Below are positions 47,106-58,100 of a stretch of 64,000 nt of DNA, piece after piece. The number at the start of each line of letters is the position of its first letter. Position 1 is the stretch's first letter. The translations under genes were made by a program, and so were the position numbers. The DNA is from Kryptolebias marmoratus (Eukaryota > Chordata > Actinopteri > Cyprinodontiformes > Rivulidae): assembly GCF_001649575.2 (NCBI RefSeq), contig NC_051450.1:8272673-8336672 (forward strand). The letters are read 5' to 3'. The notes under the pieces are model-generated. The model was given only the letters and a program-made list of their open reading frames with translations. It was not told the origin of the DNA and ran no database searches.

Positions 47106-49009
47106 GAAAATACTGTTCACCATTCAGCATTAAAACATTTAGGTTCACACATTAAAAAAACTAAACAGTTGGGTTTGGGCATTAATGATTTTGTAGCTTT
47201 ATCAATTACAAACCTTCAGTTAACACAAGCTTTAACCAATTGGGATAACTTATCTTAATGTGATATAAATCAGTTACTGGTTAACAGAAAGCGTCAAAGA
47301 GTTAGATTTAGGTGGCAAAGTATTAAAAACTGCGGGATTAGGTTTAGTTTAGTTTAGTTATTAAAACTGTACGTGGAATCGATGAAAAGTGACTCAGATT
47401 TTCAATAAAACTCAATATTTGATACTTTATCACCTAGAACTCAGAAAATGTGTCAAACTCAGATAGATTCCTTTCCATTGGGCAGTGTGCAGCAAAAAAA
47501 CGAATACGAAACGAATACATTCGGTGAATCAGTGATTGAGAGCAAGATGGTCGTTGGTTACCACTGTGACAGAGGATTTAAAGCTAAGGTATGCAAGGTT
47601 GAGTCGCCAACTGAGCTTTGGAAAATCAGGAGACTTAAACAGCCTCTACACAAAATAAGGTTAATGGCAGATCAGGAGGTGGTTTTACCTTTAAACGTAC
47701 TGATTTATCCCATCCAATAGCATGCTAACAGCCCATTGTGGTGTTCTGCAGCGTGATAATCCTCACCTTTACCGTTGCTCATTTGCATTCATTTCTGCAT
47801 TAGAAGTGGGAAATTCCGGCTTTGTCGTATCTCTGGCCTGCAGCATTACAGTTAATGTTTGTCACGGGAACTGTTTTCGTGTTACGTGAGCCTTCTCCGG
47901 GGTGCATCGTGGCTTTGCAGCGTACGAGGTCAGCAGAGATTGTCGTCCTTTTAAGCCTGGCAGCAGATCCCACTTTGTTTCTTCACACTGGGTGGTGGTG
48001 ATGGGGGGGGGAGGGTATGGTTCCTGTTTGTAAGAGAGGCAGCGTTGGGTGAAGGTGCGCAACAGTGTGAATAAAAGGCGAGATCAGTTTTTTTTTTTTA
48101 GCAAACGCTCTAGCTTCAACTCGAATATCTGAAGGGATTAAAAGGCAAAAAAAAAAAAAAAGTAGCTCAAACGGAGATGTGTCGAGCCTGGAAGCTTGTT
48201 TTATACGAACAGGGAGTGTGAACGTAAGCCACTCGAGTCCAGAAGTCCAGTTGTTTTTGTTTTTTAACTTTTTTTGAACTTGAGTCCCTTAAGTTACAGA
48301 TTTAAAAGGAACGTGTTTTTTTTGAAAAGGTTAAACTTCACGCTGCTGTATAAGAAAGAATATGATCTTTGGGTTGAACAGCCCAGGATGATGCGTCGGA
48401 TTTTAACTTACAAATCCTCCCTTTTTTGGATTTTATTTTAAATAAATATTTGAGCACTCGCTTCTGCTTCAGACAGCAAATAAAGCCAACCTCTGAAAAA
48501 AACAAACAACAACAACAAAAAAAACAAAGAACGACAACCTTTGTTAAAAGGTATTCTCAGTAAATGCAGGTGACGTGAATCAATCCATTCCGCCGCTTTT
48601 GGAGTGCAGGTGTGTGTAATGACAGGTTAATTAGTCTGCGTGTGTGAGTTGCTTGTACTTGCACACCTGCGGCCCCTGATAACTGACGGCTGGTGGGCTT
48701 TTCATGCTATGAAGGTGCTCATTTGCATTTTGACAGCATGTACACAGTCAATCTCTGCTCATGAATTCATGGACTTTTCCCCCATCCCCCTAAAAGGCCT
48801 CATGTTGGAGCGGTTTATGCCTATGAACACCTAACTCTGGAGGTAAATTTCACCTCGAGGCTGAAAGAAACTAGAATGAATGTATTATATATATTAGAAA
48901 CTAAAAGCACTCAGAGAGCTCAAACCTCCACCAAAGCCACAGCGTGATTAAAAAGCAGTGCGATCTGGATCATAATCTGAAATGTAATCCGTTGTTTTTT
49001 GGGACATTT
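47106..49009. other. Intergenic stretch without recognised genes
   Basis: AT-rich with A and T tracts. Two ATTTGCAT octamer motifs occur (about 47780 and 48720). No exon or further transposon beyond the short repeat at 48.24 kb. Confidence 0.35.
48239..48280 (+). repeat. Third copy of the GTCCAGTTG repeat end
   Basis: AGAAGTCCAGTTGTTTTTGT followed by a T-rich tract matches the right inner end of the element at 3.53-4.11 kb. The rest of that family is not seen here, so it is a short fragment. Confidence 0.45.
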
Positions 49010-49440
49010 CCTGAAGATTTCCTCCAAATCTGTTCATTAGTTTTTACCTGATCTTTGCTAACAGACAGACACACAACTGGAAACGGAACTTCCTTGGTGG
49101 AGGAAACAGAAGGATCACATGTAGGAGCAGAGACAAGGTTTTAACCTGTGGCCTTGACCTTTGACTCCATGACCGTGAAATCATCAGTGATCACCCCTTG
49201 ACCAATGAGGTGTCCAGCTATGGAGTTTAACATTCCTGAGTTAGAGCACGGGCTGATCTGTGAACTTAACCTTTGACCGGATCACCACCAAAATCTAATC
49301 CCTTCTTCCTCGTTCCATGTTTGACGCTTCCTGAAAAGTTCACGAAGATTCATTCATAACTTTCTGAGTAATCTTGTCCACAGACAGACAGACAGACGCT
49401 ACCGAAAACATAACCTCCTTGGTGGCGTTTAATACAAGCT
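49010..49440. repeat. Dispersed repeat with CTTGGTGGAGG ends and nuclear-receptor-like motif
   Basis: It opens near GACAGACACACAACTGG and CTTCCTTGGTGGAGG and closes with CAGACAGACAGACGCTACCG and ACCTCCTTGGTGG. Inside, TGACCTTTGACT (49155-49166) and AACCTTTGACC (near 49268) match the DR1 half-site spacing. The same layout recurs at 55.02-55.48 kb. It is a widespread teleost repeat of unassigned class. Confidence 0.65.
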
Positions 49441-49847
49441 TTTAATAAATGACCAAGTCCCAGCCAAAGAAATGAGTGAGCGTATTATTACCCCTAAAAG
49501 GCGAAAGGACAATCTGTGTTTGAGTACTTGAGTACTGATAGGCTCTTTGACATTTCCTCAGTAGAATTGTCCTGTTCAGTTCATATCTGTCCACAGTTTA
49601 CTGTCAGGTCACGTGGCGCTCTAAGCGATACGGCCTTCCAGTTCCAATGAGATGGGTGGCGTTGTTATGTCTCACTGATAATCTTTGTTCAAACGAGCGC
49701 CCTCTGAGAGTCTGAGGTCAGACAGATTCTGCTGCTCGGATCTGTGTCACGCTCGAGATGTTCTGCTTGACATTTTTATTTGTAATAAATCGCTAAAAAA
49801 AATCAACGAGCCGGCGCTTCCCGTCTCCCTTTTTTTTTTTTTTGTCA

Positions 49848-50060
49848 CAAGGTGGTAGCAGCAGTGGGATCGAACCCACCTCTTAGAAAAGTAAGATGGT
49901 CGCCACAGCTAGTTGAACTAAGTCAACACCAAAATGGCTGCAGCTCAGTCAACTTCACAGATACTGAGCTAAAGTGTGATGTGGTCGTAGCTGAGGGTCA
50001 AACAACACGTACAACATCCATGAGCTCGCGCCGAGCATCGATTACAAGGTTTGGCCAAAA
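49848..50060. repeat. Dispersed repeat copy with a tRNA T-arm-like end
   Basis: ATGGTCGCCACAGCTAG and AAAATGGCTGCAGCTCAGTC place this in the same family as 4.2 kb and 35.4 kb. At 49862-49882 the minus strand reads GTGGGTTCGATCCCACT followed by GCTGCTACC, which looks like the T arm and acceptor strand of a tRNA. No D arm or anticodon arm is present, so it is not a tRNA gene. It could be a SINE head or chance. Confidence 0.45.
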
Positions 50061-50339
50061 CTCTGTTTTGAATTTCAAGTTCATTTTGTTCTAATTGTGG
50101 TTTGCTTTTAAAACAAAAACATTAGTGTTTGGTTAAAGCCTTGACTTGTTTCTGGCCAAATATATTACCAGAACAGATAAAATACAGGATATCAACTCAT
50201 TTTCTCTGCTTATTGTGAAGTCACATCTGAGGCGCAACAGTCACCCATCTGACCTTTCCCTTAAAAAAAAAGAGTTGGACTTCTGACCTTTGCCCTCACT
50301 CCAGCCTGTCTGGATTTGGGTATTTTAAGTTTTTTCTAT

Positions 50340-51014
50340 GGTCGTATTCAGACCTGACACATTTGGTCTGCTTTAATCGAAACAGAGTTCGTTTCCAGCG
50401 TTGGTCCGGACTCTTTGTGCAGGTGTGAATACAGTCATGCGAACTCCGGTGCGGATCAAACAACCGGACCGAGACCCGCTTTTTGAGGTGGTCTCCGCTT
50501 TCAAACCAACTCTGGTGCGGTTCGCTTCTGGTGTGACTACAGACCGGACTTGAACCGAACTAACTACGTAAAGCATGCGCCTTTTTGGACTTCTCGGGCC
50601 ACCGCTGCTAGTATGTTGTGTGTCAGAGTGCACAGAGCATCTCGTCTTGTTCGAGTTGCGGCACGCATTTGCAGGCGCCGTTCCAAAATTAGAAGTAAAA
50701 CGTCATTAAATCGACGTTGAATGAGCTGCTCTTGAATTTCAAAATGGTACTGTAATTGTACCAACAGAACAAATGTGCACATAACAAATACAGCACGCAG
50801 GACTTCCATCTGTGCTCTGTGCTCCAACCGCTGCCCCCGTCTTTCTGTCCAATGGGAGCAATGACCGTCACCCACGTGGCTTTGTTTATAAATTAAAGTC
50901 TGCTTACAAAAAAGCACAATGTGAATGCAAACTGCACCAAACGAAAAAAAGAAAGTCCACTTTGGTCCGGACCAAACAAGCGGACCAAAGGACTTTCCTG
51001 GTGTGAATACACCC
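50340..51014. mobile_element. PIF/Harbinger-derived element with terminal inverted repeats
   Basis: The right end GGTGTGAATACACCC (to 51014) and the left end GGTCGTATTCAGACC (from 50340) are inverted repeats. Similarity extends about 38 bases through TTTGGTCCGCTT / TTTGGTCTGCTT. TAT stands directly outside each end (50337-50339 and 51015-51017), a possible 3-bp target duplication. The 675-base element retains only a transposase N-terminus (next entry), so it is non-autonomous. Confidence 0.7.
50564..50809 (-). pseudogene. Harbinger transposase (HARBI1-like) N-terminal remnant
   Basis: From the ATG at 50809 on the minus strand: MEVLRAVFVMCTFVLLVQLQ, then EIQEQLIQRRFNDVLLLILE and RRLQMRAATRTRR. 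A short hydrophobic start followed by a QRR/ERR-rich basic helix resembles N-termini of fish HARBI1-like transposases. The helix-turn-helix and DDE domains are missing. Confidence 0.5.
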
Positions 51015-51017
51015 TAT

Positions 51018-53027
51018 GTCTTTTTGTTGTTTGATCTTGGTCTTTAGGTTAATCCCTTTGTTTGACATTATATGTTGTGTAGGTTTGCGCCCTGTGCCCT
51101 CAGTTCATCTCTTGTTTTTCCAGTCCACCTGCCACGCCCACTTCACCTGTTCCCCATCACCTGTTAGTCTCAGCCGTTGTTAATCTCCCGCTCCTCCTCA
51201 GCCCTTTATATTCAGTCACTTCCGTCCCGTCGCTGTTGGCGTTTGGGTCTCAGTCAGGTTATCGTCTTCGTGTCTCCTCACAATCCTCTGTGTCACTCAG
51301 AAAAGCATATAAAGGGGGAAAAAAATGGGGCTTTTAATTTGAATGCGGTTATTTACTCCTGTGTATATGTCTCATTCTCTTCCCAGAGAATGGCCGTGAG
51401 GGAACAATGGGACGTAAACAACAGATGGTTCAGTATATCAGTGGCAAGGCCTCTCCTGCTCCACCCAGAGTTATTCTGTTTTTAAACACTTCTTCTATCT
51501 ACAAAATCCCTCTCTTACACTGAAAATACTCAAATCTTGTCTACAATCCCCGCTTCAAGATCTTAATCACACCTCTTGACTGTTTTACCTTCTTCTAAAT
51601 TACTTTGGCGACTTCCCAGCTCCGACATGATTACTGAAACACGCTTTCCTCGGCCGTTTCCCCTCCTCGTTTAGCTCTCCTCCACGTTTGTCTCCTCGTC
51701 AACGAGCAGGCCGTGAAGGAACCAATCCCGTCTTGTTAGGTCTAAATAAGGATTTTGACGGTGAAAGGGTTGCTTTTCAGAGACGTGGACCTTTTTTCTT
51801 TCTGTCAGTCACATCAGGGACGGGGGGATATTCCACCTGAATAATGACTTTTTCTATATTTGTGACAATAAAATGTGATTTCATTAAGCAGGTAATCTTT
51901 GAAACTACTAATAAAAACATCTAGAGCTTCCAGGTTGGTCATATGGCTCAGTTAAATACACAAAATTGGGACTATTATGCAGTCTGCAGATGCTGATGGC
52001 AGCTATTTACCAAGCCCTGATAACTGAGCGACTGCCTGTAATCAATTACGAGGCAACTACTACTGCTGCTTTGATGGGATGTTGGCGTGAAAAAGGTCAA
52101 CCAATAATAAGTTACCAACAGTCGTAGCTCAGTAAATTAATACCCTACAATAAGTAGGTTGGCTCTCAAGCTTTAGCAGCGCTAAAGACTAGCTTGTCTG
52201 GCTAGCTGAACATCGACGTGAAAATGGTGGCCGTTAACTTGGAACTGCAAGCGATTAGCATGTCTGGGCTAATATTGCGTGTTGTTTTTCTGAGGGAATG
52301 AAGTGAATTTTGAAATTTGGGAATGACACCCAACTCCGTCACATTTAAGTCTCAATTGGCTTTTAGAATTACCAAATCAAGCTGGTTAAAAGTTATTTAA
52401 TTTAGTGGAAACCCTTCGCTAACAGAGGTTGTCCGGTACTGTGTGTGACTACGTTAATAAAACACAAGTTCACAGAAATATTACTCTAGCTAACACAGCT
52501 GTTTAAGAGGTTGGACTCTGCGATCGGAGCTAGTGCGAACCCTCGATATTTTGACGTCTTTAAACTCCAATTTTGGATGTGTTCTCGTTAATTTTTACAA
52601 CTTAGAAATTCTGATATAAGACTTCAAAGTGAAGGCACCAAAATGACCCTCTAAATTACACGCGTCCTAGCTTGGCTGGAGCACCACATCGATTAGCATT
52701 CTAAGGCTGAAAACTTACAAATGTATCCACTGCCTCGGGTCCAAGAAATCCAAAGCTATATTAGCTTCTAGTTTGATTGGTCTCCTTCTGTTAAATGCCC
52801 GGTTCACATGGCAAGATTTGAAAATTGTAGGCCGATTTTTAAAAGCTAAGAGTGACGATTAAAAAAATCTTTAGGTATAACAAATTTGACCGGTTTCACT
52901 CACGAACATTCGGATTCCAGACAAGAATTCCCGTAAAACCTTTGCGTGAATTTAGACTAAACAAACATGGCCGAAAAGTTACCGGACAAATCTATTGCGG
53001 TAGCAATTTTCGGTCCAACTCCTCTCT
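51018..53027. other. Intergenic stretch; host element of the nested hAT insertion at its right end
   Basis: 51060-52790 shows no gene. From about 52797 (CCCGGTTCACATGGCAAG, a transposon-end-like start) a second repeat begins that includes ATGGCCGAAAAGTTACC at 52967 and is interrupted at 53036 by the element that follows. Confidence 0.35.
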
Positions 53028-53036
53028 TTGTCATTT

Positions 53037-53758
53037 CAGACCCTCCAGGATTTTGCGATGTTGCGATCGCAACCATTAACGCAAAATCAAGCAAACCCTG
53101 TGAAATTGCAACATTTTGCAACTTTGCCCAAAACACCGCAACTTTCCCACAACGTTAACCCAATATTTATTGTTTCTAAAGTGATTCGCCGCCGTTTCTG
53201 CGGTCTAGTCTCTTCTTTGTGGGTTTGTGTAGTGTGGAATACAAAATAACCCCAAATAACTCACGAAGAAGACACGTGACGTCACATCCTGTTAACATCA
53301 GAATGCCGGGAGCGTGCAGGAGCAGCGACCGAAGTGAAAATGTGCGCTAATGCTTCACATTTGCCCACAAAGAGTTTCCTACCCAGCTGTACGAGAGTGG
53401 GGGGAAGCTGTTTTGCACGTCCTGCAGTGTAATCATGGAACATAAACGTATGGACAAACACTTTGTGTCTGCTAAACATGTGAGGAGAGCTGCAGACAAG
53501 GGACAATCCAGAAATGGTCATGAATGTCAGTTTAGAAGCTATCAAAGTTCTCAAATAAAGCACCTTTTGAGAATGTCAATGTTTGTTGGTAATTATCTTA
53601 CAAAACTAGGAAGTATTTTTGCTTTATATATTAAAAGTTATGGTTGTTTATTGATTTTAGTAAAAAAAAAAATTGCAACTTCATCTGAAAATGCCCCGCG
53701 TAATCAGGCATTTTAGCCCGCAACAATCACAAAAAATGCCCGCGAAATCCTGGAGGGA
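53037..53758 (+). mobile_element. hAT-type element with CGGBP1-like finger and intact target duplication
   Basis: Identical TTGTCATTT flanks both sides (53028-53036 and 53759-53767). The ends are inverted: CCCTCCAGGATTTTGCG on the left and CGCGAAATCCTGGAGGGA on the right. The 722-base element lacks a DDE domain and is probably non-autonomous. It sits inside another repeat; removing it with one duplication rejoins ...CTTTGTCATTTTGG.... hAT elements normally make 8-bp duplications, so the exact border may shift by a base. Confidence 0.75.
53303..53716 (+). pseudogene. CGGBP1/BED-like zinc finger frame with one premature stop
   Basis: A frame opens at the ATG at 53303 (MPGACRSSDRSENVR), is interrupted by a single TAA at 53348-53350, and then runs open to 53716. 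After the stop come CFTFAHKEFPTQLYESGGK, then LFCTSCSVIMEHKRMDKHFV and SAKHVRR. The C-x2-C...H-x5-H finger with GGKLF before it and SAKHV after it matches the finger of CGGBP1, a vertebrate CGG-repeat binder derived from hAT transposases. The C-terminal tail after about residue 70 is low in similarity. Confidence 0.65.
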
Positions 53759-53767
53759 TTGTCATTT

Positions 53768-55009
53768 TGGTTATGATATGCCTTACATGAAATGTTGAAC
53801 AGACATTTACGTTGTTGCCACATATCTGACCTTTCACCCCACCACAATCATGTACGTACTTAATAGGCGCATGTATTCGGGATTACTCCGACAGGCATTT
53901 AATGTTCTGTTGTTTATTTTCAAAAAACCTGCATATATTTAACACACGTAATATTAACTGGGCTGTTTAGCAGTGGCTAAAGCCCCTCCCCGCTCCCACC
54001 TGACGCTGTAAAAGTCACGCAGGCAATTAGAGCTCGACAAACAAGAGCCGAACTGGTGTTCAAAATATGCGCGTATGCAGACAGTAATTAAATATCAAGG
54101 CTCGACCTAATTACAGAAGCTGGGAATGAGAAGCTAGTTCGGGAGCAGAGAAAGCCGGGGCGTTTGGTGAGCTGATTCAAAGGAGCCGGATCTCAAAAAA
54201 AGAAAAGAGGATGAATTTTCGTCACTGAGTTATCAGAATTGGCTTATCAAAGATCAAACCTTTTTACTTTTACTCTGTCCAGTGAGAACATAAGACACTG
54301 TGGGAGTCGGAGCTATAACAAACATGCCACAATAAAAATGTGAAAAGAAAGAAAAAGGGTGATCTGCTCTCCCTGGATGAGCTCTGTGGCTTGTTTCAGT
54401 CTGACCTCTGGGGTTGGGAGAACATACAGTCTCCTCAGAGTCGTGCTTTGGTGAGACGCCGCTCGTCCTTTTTATTGATTCATCAGTTCCTGCGCTGAAA
54501 ACGAACAGGACGCGTATTGGAGGGAGCAGACTCGACGGCTCGCACCTCTGATGTTTGATTAAGGAGATTAAAAGCAAAGACAGAAGAACACTGAAGACAC
54601 GAAAATTGAAACTTAGCATATTGTCTAGTTGCCTCCACTTTAAAGTTACACAATCATCGGCTAGAACTGTCTTCAACTCTTCTACGTCTCTCTTCCTTTG
54701 AGCGTCCTAATTTTTTCCCTATCTCTGTAGCAGCAGGTCCAGCCAGTACCATTACCTTCAACAGCCACATAATTGGTTTAATAAGGTCTGAGAGTCAAAT
54801 GAGCTCAATATTAAAAAAAAAACGGTTCTGATGGTCCCCCTGTGTAGTACGTCTAAGAAGTAAGGGGCTCCTGCCGAGCAGGAGACCGCCTAAGGGTCAA
54901 GGAACTCTCCACACAGGTCAGAGACAAAGCTGGGGAGACGTACACATCAGGGTAGGTTATAGAAAAATAGTTTAAATTAGTTTTAATTTTAAAAGTTAAA
55001 ATTAGTTTT
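53768..55009. other. Intergenic stretch without recognised genes
   Basis: 53768-53950 continues the repeat that hosts the nested element. The rest holds chance frames only, including one of 140 codons at 54254-54676 with no recognisable domain. Confidence 0.35.
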
Positions 55010-55485
55010 AATGTGCTCCTGTTAGACAAACAAACATATCCCCCTTGGTGGAGGTAACAAGGGGGTCACCTGCTGGAGCGTAGACAGGGTTTTAACAAAG
55101 AAGTCACCTGTGACTTTGACCTTTGACCCTGTGACCTTGAAATCAACAGGCATCACCCTCGACTTAAGAGGCGTTCAATGGGGCAGTTGAATTTTCCTCC
55201 GTTACATGGTTGCATAGTTGGAGCGCAAAGTCACCTGTGACCTTCACCTTTGACCCCGTCACCTTGAAATCAACAGTGATCACCCATTGACCCGTGAGGT
55301 GGATTTTCTGTCGCAGAGTTAGAGCACCGGATCACCACGAAAAATCGAATCCCTTGTTCCATGTTTGACGTTCCCTGAAAATTTCATTTAAAAAAACAAA
55401 AAAATTTAAACTTTTTGAGTAAGCTCGTGCACAGACAGACAGACAGACGCTACCAAAAACAAAACCTCCTTGGTGGAAGTAAAAA
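55010..55485. repeat. Second copy of the DR1-carrying repeat, with internal duplication
   Basis: Starts CCCCCTTGGTGGAGGTAAC and ends CAGACAGACAGACGCTACCA then ACCTCCTTGGTGG. The segment GTCACCTGTGACTTTGACCT (from 55103) recurs about 127 bases later as GTCACCTGTGACCTTCACCT (from 55230), each followed by TTTGACC and CTTGAAATCAACAG. TGACCTTTGACC at 55117-55128 is a perfect DR1 core. Confidence 0.7.
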
Positions 55486-55626
55486 CGTAAAGACTACACT
55501 GCCACAGCAAACCTTCTAAGACACTGGTTTTTCAACCAAAACTCACAGACCGGGCAAATTTGAGAAGCAACCGAGAGGCCAAAACTAACCCTGCTGGAAG
55601 TGAGCAGCTCCTCTGCAGAGATTAGT

Positions 55627-55654
55627 CTGTCTGTCTGTCTGTCTGTCTGTCTGT
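55627..55654. repeat. (CTGT)7 microsatellite
   Basis: Seven uninterrupted CTGT units; followed at 55757-55811 by an AAAC/AAAT-rich stretch. Confidence 0.95.
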
Positions 55655-55756
55655 AGGAGGACTGTAAACTGCACAGAGTTGGGCCTCATGTAGGAGGCAC
55701 ATGGGATGGGGTGGGAGGGGAGCAGACGTTTCCAGTGTGCTATATTGGAGATTAGC

Positions 55757-55811
55757 CAAACAAACAAACAAATAAATAAACAAACAAAAATAAACAAACA
55801 AATAAATAAAA
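55757..55811. repeat. AAAC/AAAT simple repeat
   Basis: Alternating CAAA and TAAA units over about 55 bases. Confidence 0.9.
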
Positions 55812-56403
55812 ACATTGTTTTTTAAAATACAAACCACTCTACCTTAGTGAACATAACATTAAAAATGCTGCCACTGATTTAAACCTTTTTCCGCCCCTGT
55901 CAGTCAGCAGTTGAGTTTTCTCTTCACCTTCTATCCATTCATAATTTTGTGCACTATTTGTCACCCACATACTGACCCTTTACATCTCCAGGGAGGGTGA
56001 TTTTTATTTTATCTTAATAAAATCTTAATTACATCTATGGCGCAAACTGTATGCCATCACTGGACACAGGCTTGTCAAAATCCCTGTTTCTACATTTAAA
56101 AAAAGGTTTTTAAAACAATCCTGCAAGGCTAACGGAGAAATATAGCCCTTCTTGTCGTTTTACTGTCATGTTTTTAGCATATTGCCGCTGCTTTCCCCTC
56201 CACTGACTGAGTTTATTTACAGCCTCATTGATTCACACGGTTCCCGGCGATGCATGGCCCGGTCCAGATGATTGGCCTACACTGGAATATTGACTGTAAA
56301 AACCTTTATTTATTTATTTTTTTATTGAACCATCATCACACGGGCCTGCGAACCGCTTTCTGCGAGCACTGCATTTTTTTTTTTTTTCTCCCTCTGCTCA
56401 CAA

Positions 56404-56410
56404 TATAAAA
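56404..56410 (+). promoter_or_regulatory. TATA box of a candidate downstream gene
   Basis: TATAAAA stands in CAATATAAAAGCAGACGAG, preceded by a T tract and CTCCCTCTGC. A start near 56433 (TTCTACAGTCAGG) would be at normal distance. It is supported by the GC/pyrimidine-rich exon-like stretch and donor that follow. Confidence 0.45.
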
Positions 56411-56432
56411 GCAGACGAGCAGAATTCTACAG

Positions 56433-56733
56433 TCAGGCGAACACCTGCAGCCCTCCGCCCTCGGAGCTCCACCACACTTGTTTCTCTCAGTCCTTTCTCC
56501 CCCCTCGCTCCAGCTTGTCCAATCCATCAGATGTGGTGAAAAACACTGAGCCAGCCATTTTTTTTTTTTTACATTTTATTCACCCCCCCACCATTAAACC
56601 CCACTGCTGTCAAAATCGTCGGCTGAGCGCTCCTGTCCGCTCTCGCCTCAGCTCCTGGAAAGATCCGCTCTCTAGATTCCTACTCTGAGACTTGATTCTA
56701 CCGAGTCATCCCCTGGCTGTGCAGCAGCTGCAG
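56433..56733 (+). other. Candidate untranslated first exon of a downstream + strand gene
   Basis: About 300 bases rich in C and T (GCAGCCCTCCGCCCTCGGAG, TTTCTCCCCCCTCGCTCC) begin about 25 bases after a TATA box and end in CAGCTGCAG followed by GTAGGA, a good donor. The only ATG noted (56531) is followed at once by TGG TGA. No coding exon follows within the window, so the gene is unidentified. In mammals CDH20 and PIGN flank RNF152, so cdh20 is a candidate by position only, and its mammalian orientation would not fit. Confidence 0.4.
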
Positions 56734-57495
56734 GTAGGATTCAGTTTCACGTCAGTTCACAGAGTCGGACCAAAATGCAGGAAACCGTGCGGCCGGTATC
56801 GGCGTGAGGAGAAAAATAAAAAAAAAATAACACCTTTCTCTCCTTCAAACACCTCTTGATTTTGCTGCTGCTGGTTCTTTGCAAACAGAAGCAAGAAGTC
56901 CAGACAGCACCACCACCACTAAGTCTAATGGATTATCTGTTTTACTGGTAAAGTGTTATATTTTAAGATCCATCAACAATCTGCTCAAAGGCCTAAATCT
57001 TTCTAATAGACCTGTCAGCCATGGTCCAGATAATGATGGCTGTTCTGTTTAGGTATTTAAAAAGTCTGCAGTCACATGCTGATGGGATTTGACAGGTTTC
57101 TTTGTTTTATCTTTTGACTTACGGATTTTTGTCGTGACTTTAGTTGTCCTTGTTCCTGAATGTTAACGATGAAATAAAAGGGAGTCATTATAAATGCTGA
57201 GATAAGGAAAAATCCATTATACAAAATTAAAAGAACTCCCGCCACTTTTTATGTTTCGAGTTTAAGACTAAGATCGTCTTTTGGTGAGAAACAAAGTACT
57301 TGTATTGAAAAATAAATAAATAAATAAATAAAAATCTTACTAACTAACCCATCTGTAATGGTGGAGGTGGTGAAGCTCACAGGCGTTTTTGACTTAACAG
57401 CCAAAATTAAGGCAAAAACAAATTTCAGTTCAGTGTTCACTGATCAACCAGAGTCTGCAACATTTATCTACACACAAACCAAAGCACAACTAGCT
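56734..57495. other. Stretch after the candidate first exon
   Basis: Possible start of an intron. AT-rich, with an AAAT microsatellite near 57308-57332. No exon recognised. Confidence 0.3.
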
Positions 57496-58100
57496 TTAAA
57501 GCTGAACTGAAGTGTTTTGAAGACAACATAAGTTGTAAAAAAATCATAAAATATGCCTATTGTAAGATTTAAAAAAAAACAAACTAGTATGCTGTGTATT
57601 TATTTTTTTAACAATAAACATTGAAGAAACCACTCGGGTGTTTTCAGCTTTTTCCATGACCACCTCGGAAGTGCGATGTCCTCTGAGCTGCTGAGGTTCA
57701 GCCATTCATCAGTGAGTGGATGAATACCAGTACAATATAGTTCAGTTTGTTAGAATTAATTGTTGGAACTGGCCAGAAAATGCCACTGAAGTTTCATTTT
57801 TTGGCTTCCTGAAAGATAAAAATGTTTCTAAGATCTTAATCCATAAACTCCGATGTGGGAATTACTATCAGAACTCTGATTCGGATCACTTCAAAGGGAA
57901 GCACCACTCCGACCCTCGTTAATGTGGTGGACTGACTTCATGCCAAAAAAACGGGACTTTTTGCCAGCAGCAGTCCTCACTATTTTTAATTTGAAAAGAA
58001 AGTGAAATGTGGAGGAGGACGTCTCCACAGAGAAGGAGACGAGAAACAGGAAGTTTAACTTCAAACGTAACGTGAACGCGTGCTGTCATTAAAAGGGCTG
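57496..58100. mobile_element. Kolobok-like element, right part missing
   Basis: TTAA at 57496 then AGCTGAACTGAAGTGTTTTG starts the element as in the other copies. The THAP-like exon is the best-preserved of the set (next entry). The sequence stops resembling the family after about 58095, so the far end is lost. Confidence 0.65.
57716..57922 (+). pseudogene. THAP-like zinc finger exon of the Kolobok-like element
   Basis: The 68-codon open frame reads VRINCWNWPENATEVSFFGF then LKDKNVSKILIHKLRCG and NYYQNSDSDHFKGKHHSDPR. The spacing C, F-x-x-F near FGF, a W/I-I-H-K-L block and SDHF follows the THAP pattern C2CH with the motif ICSDHF. One zinc cysteine appears lost before SDHF, so it is unlikely to bind zinc normally. 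THAP fingers bind transposon ends in P and Kolobok elements. Confidence 0.55.

Noticed and set aside
49862..49882. A tRNA gene
   Set aside because: Only a T-arm and acceptor-like stretch exist; D and anticodon arms are absent.
54254..54676. 140-codon minus-strand frame
   Set aside because: No recognisable domain, ordinary composition for the area and no splice or promoter support.
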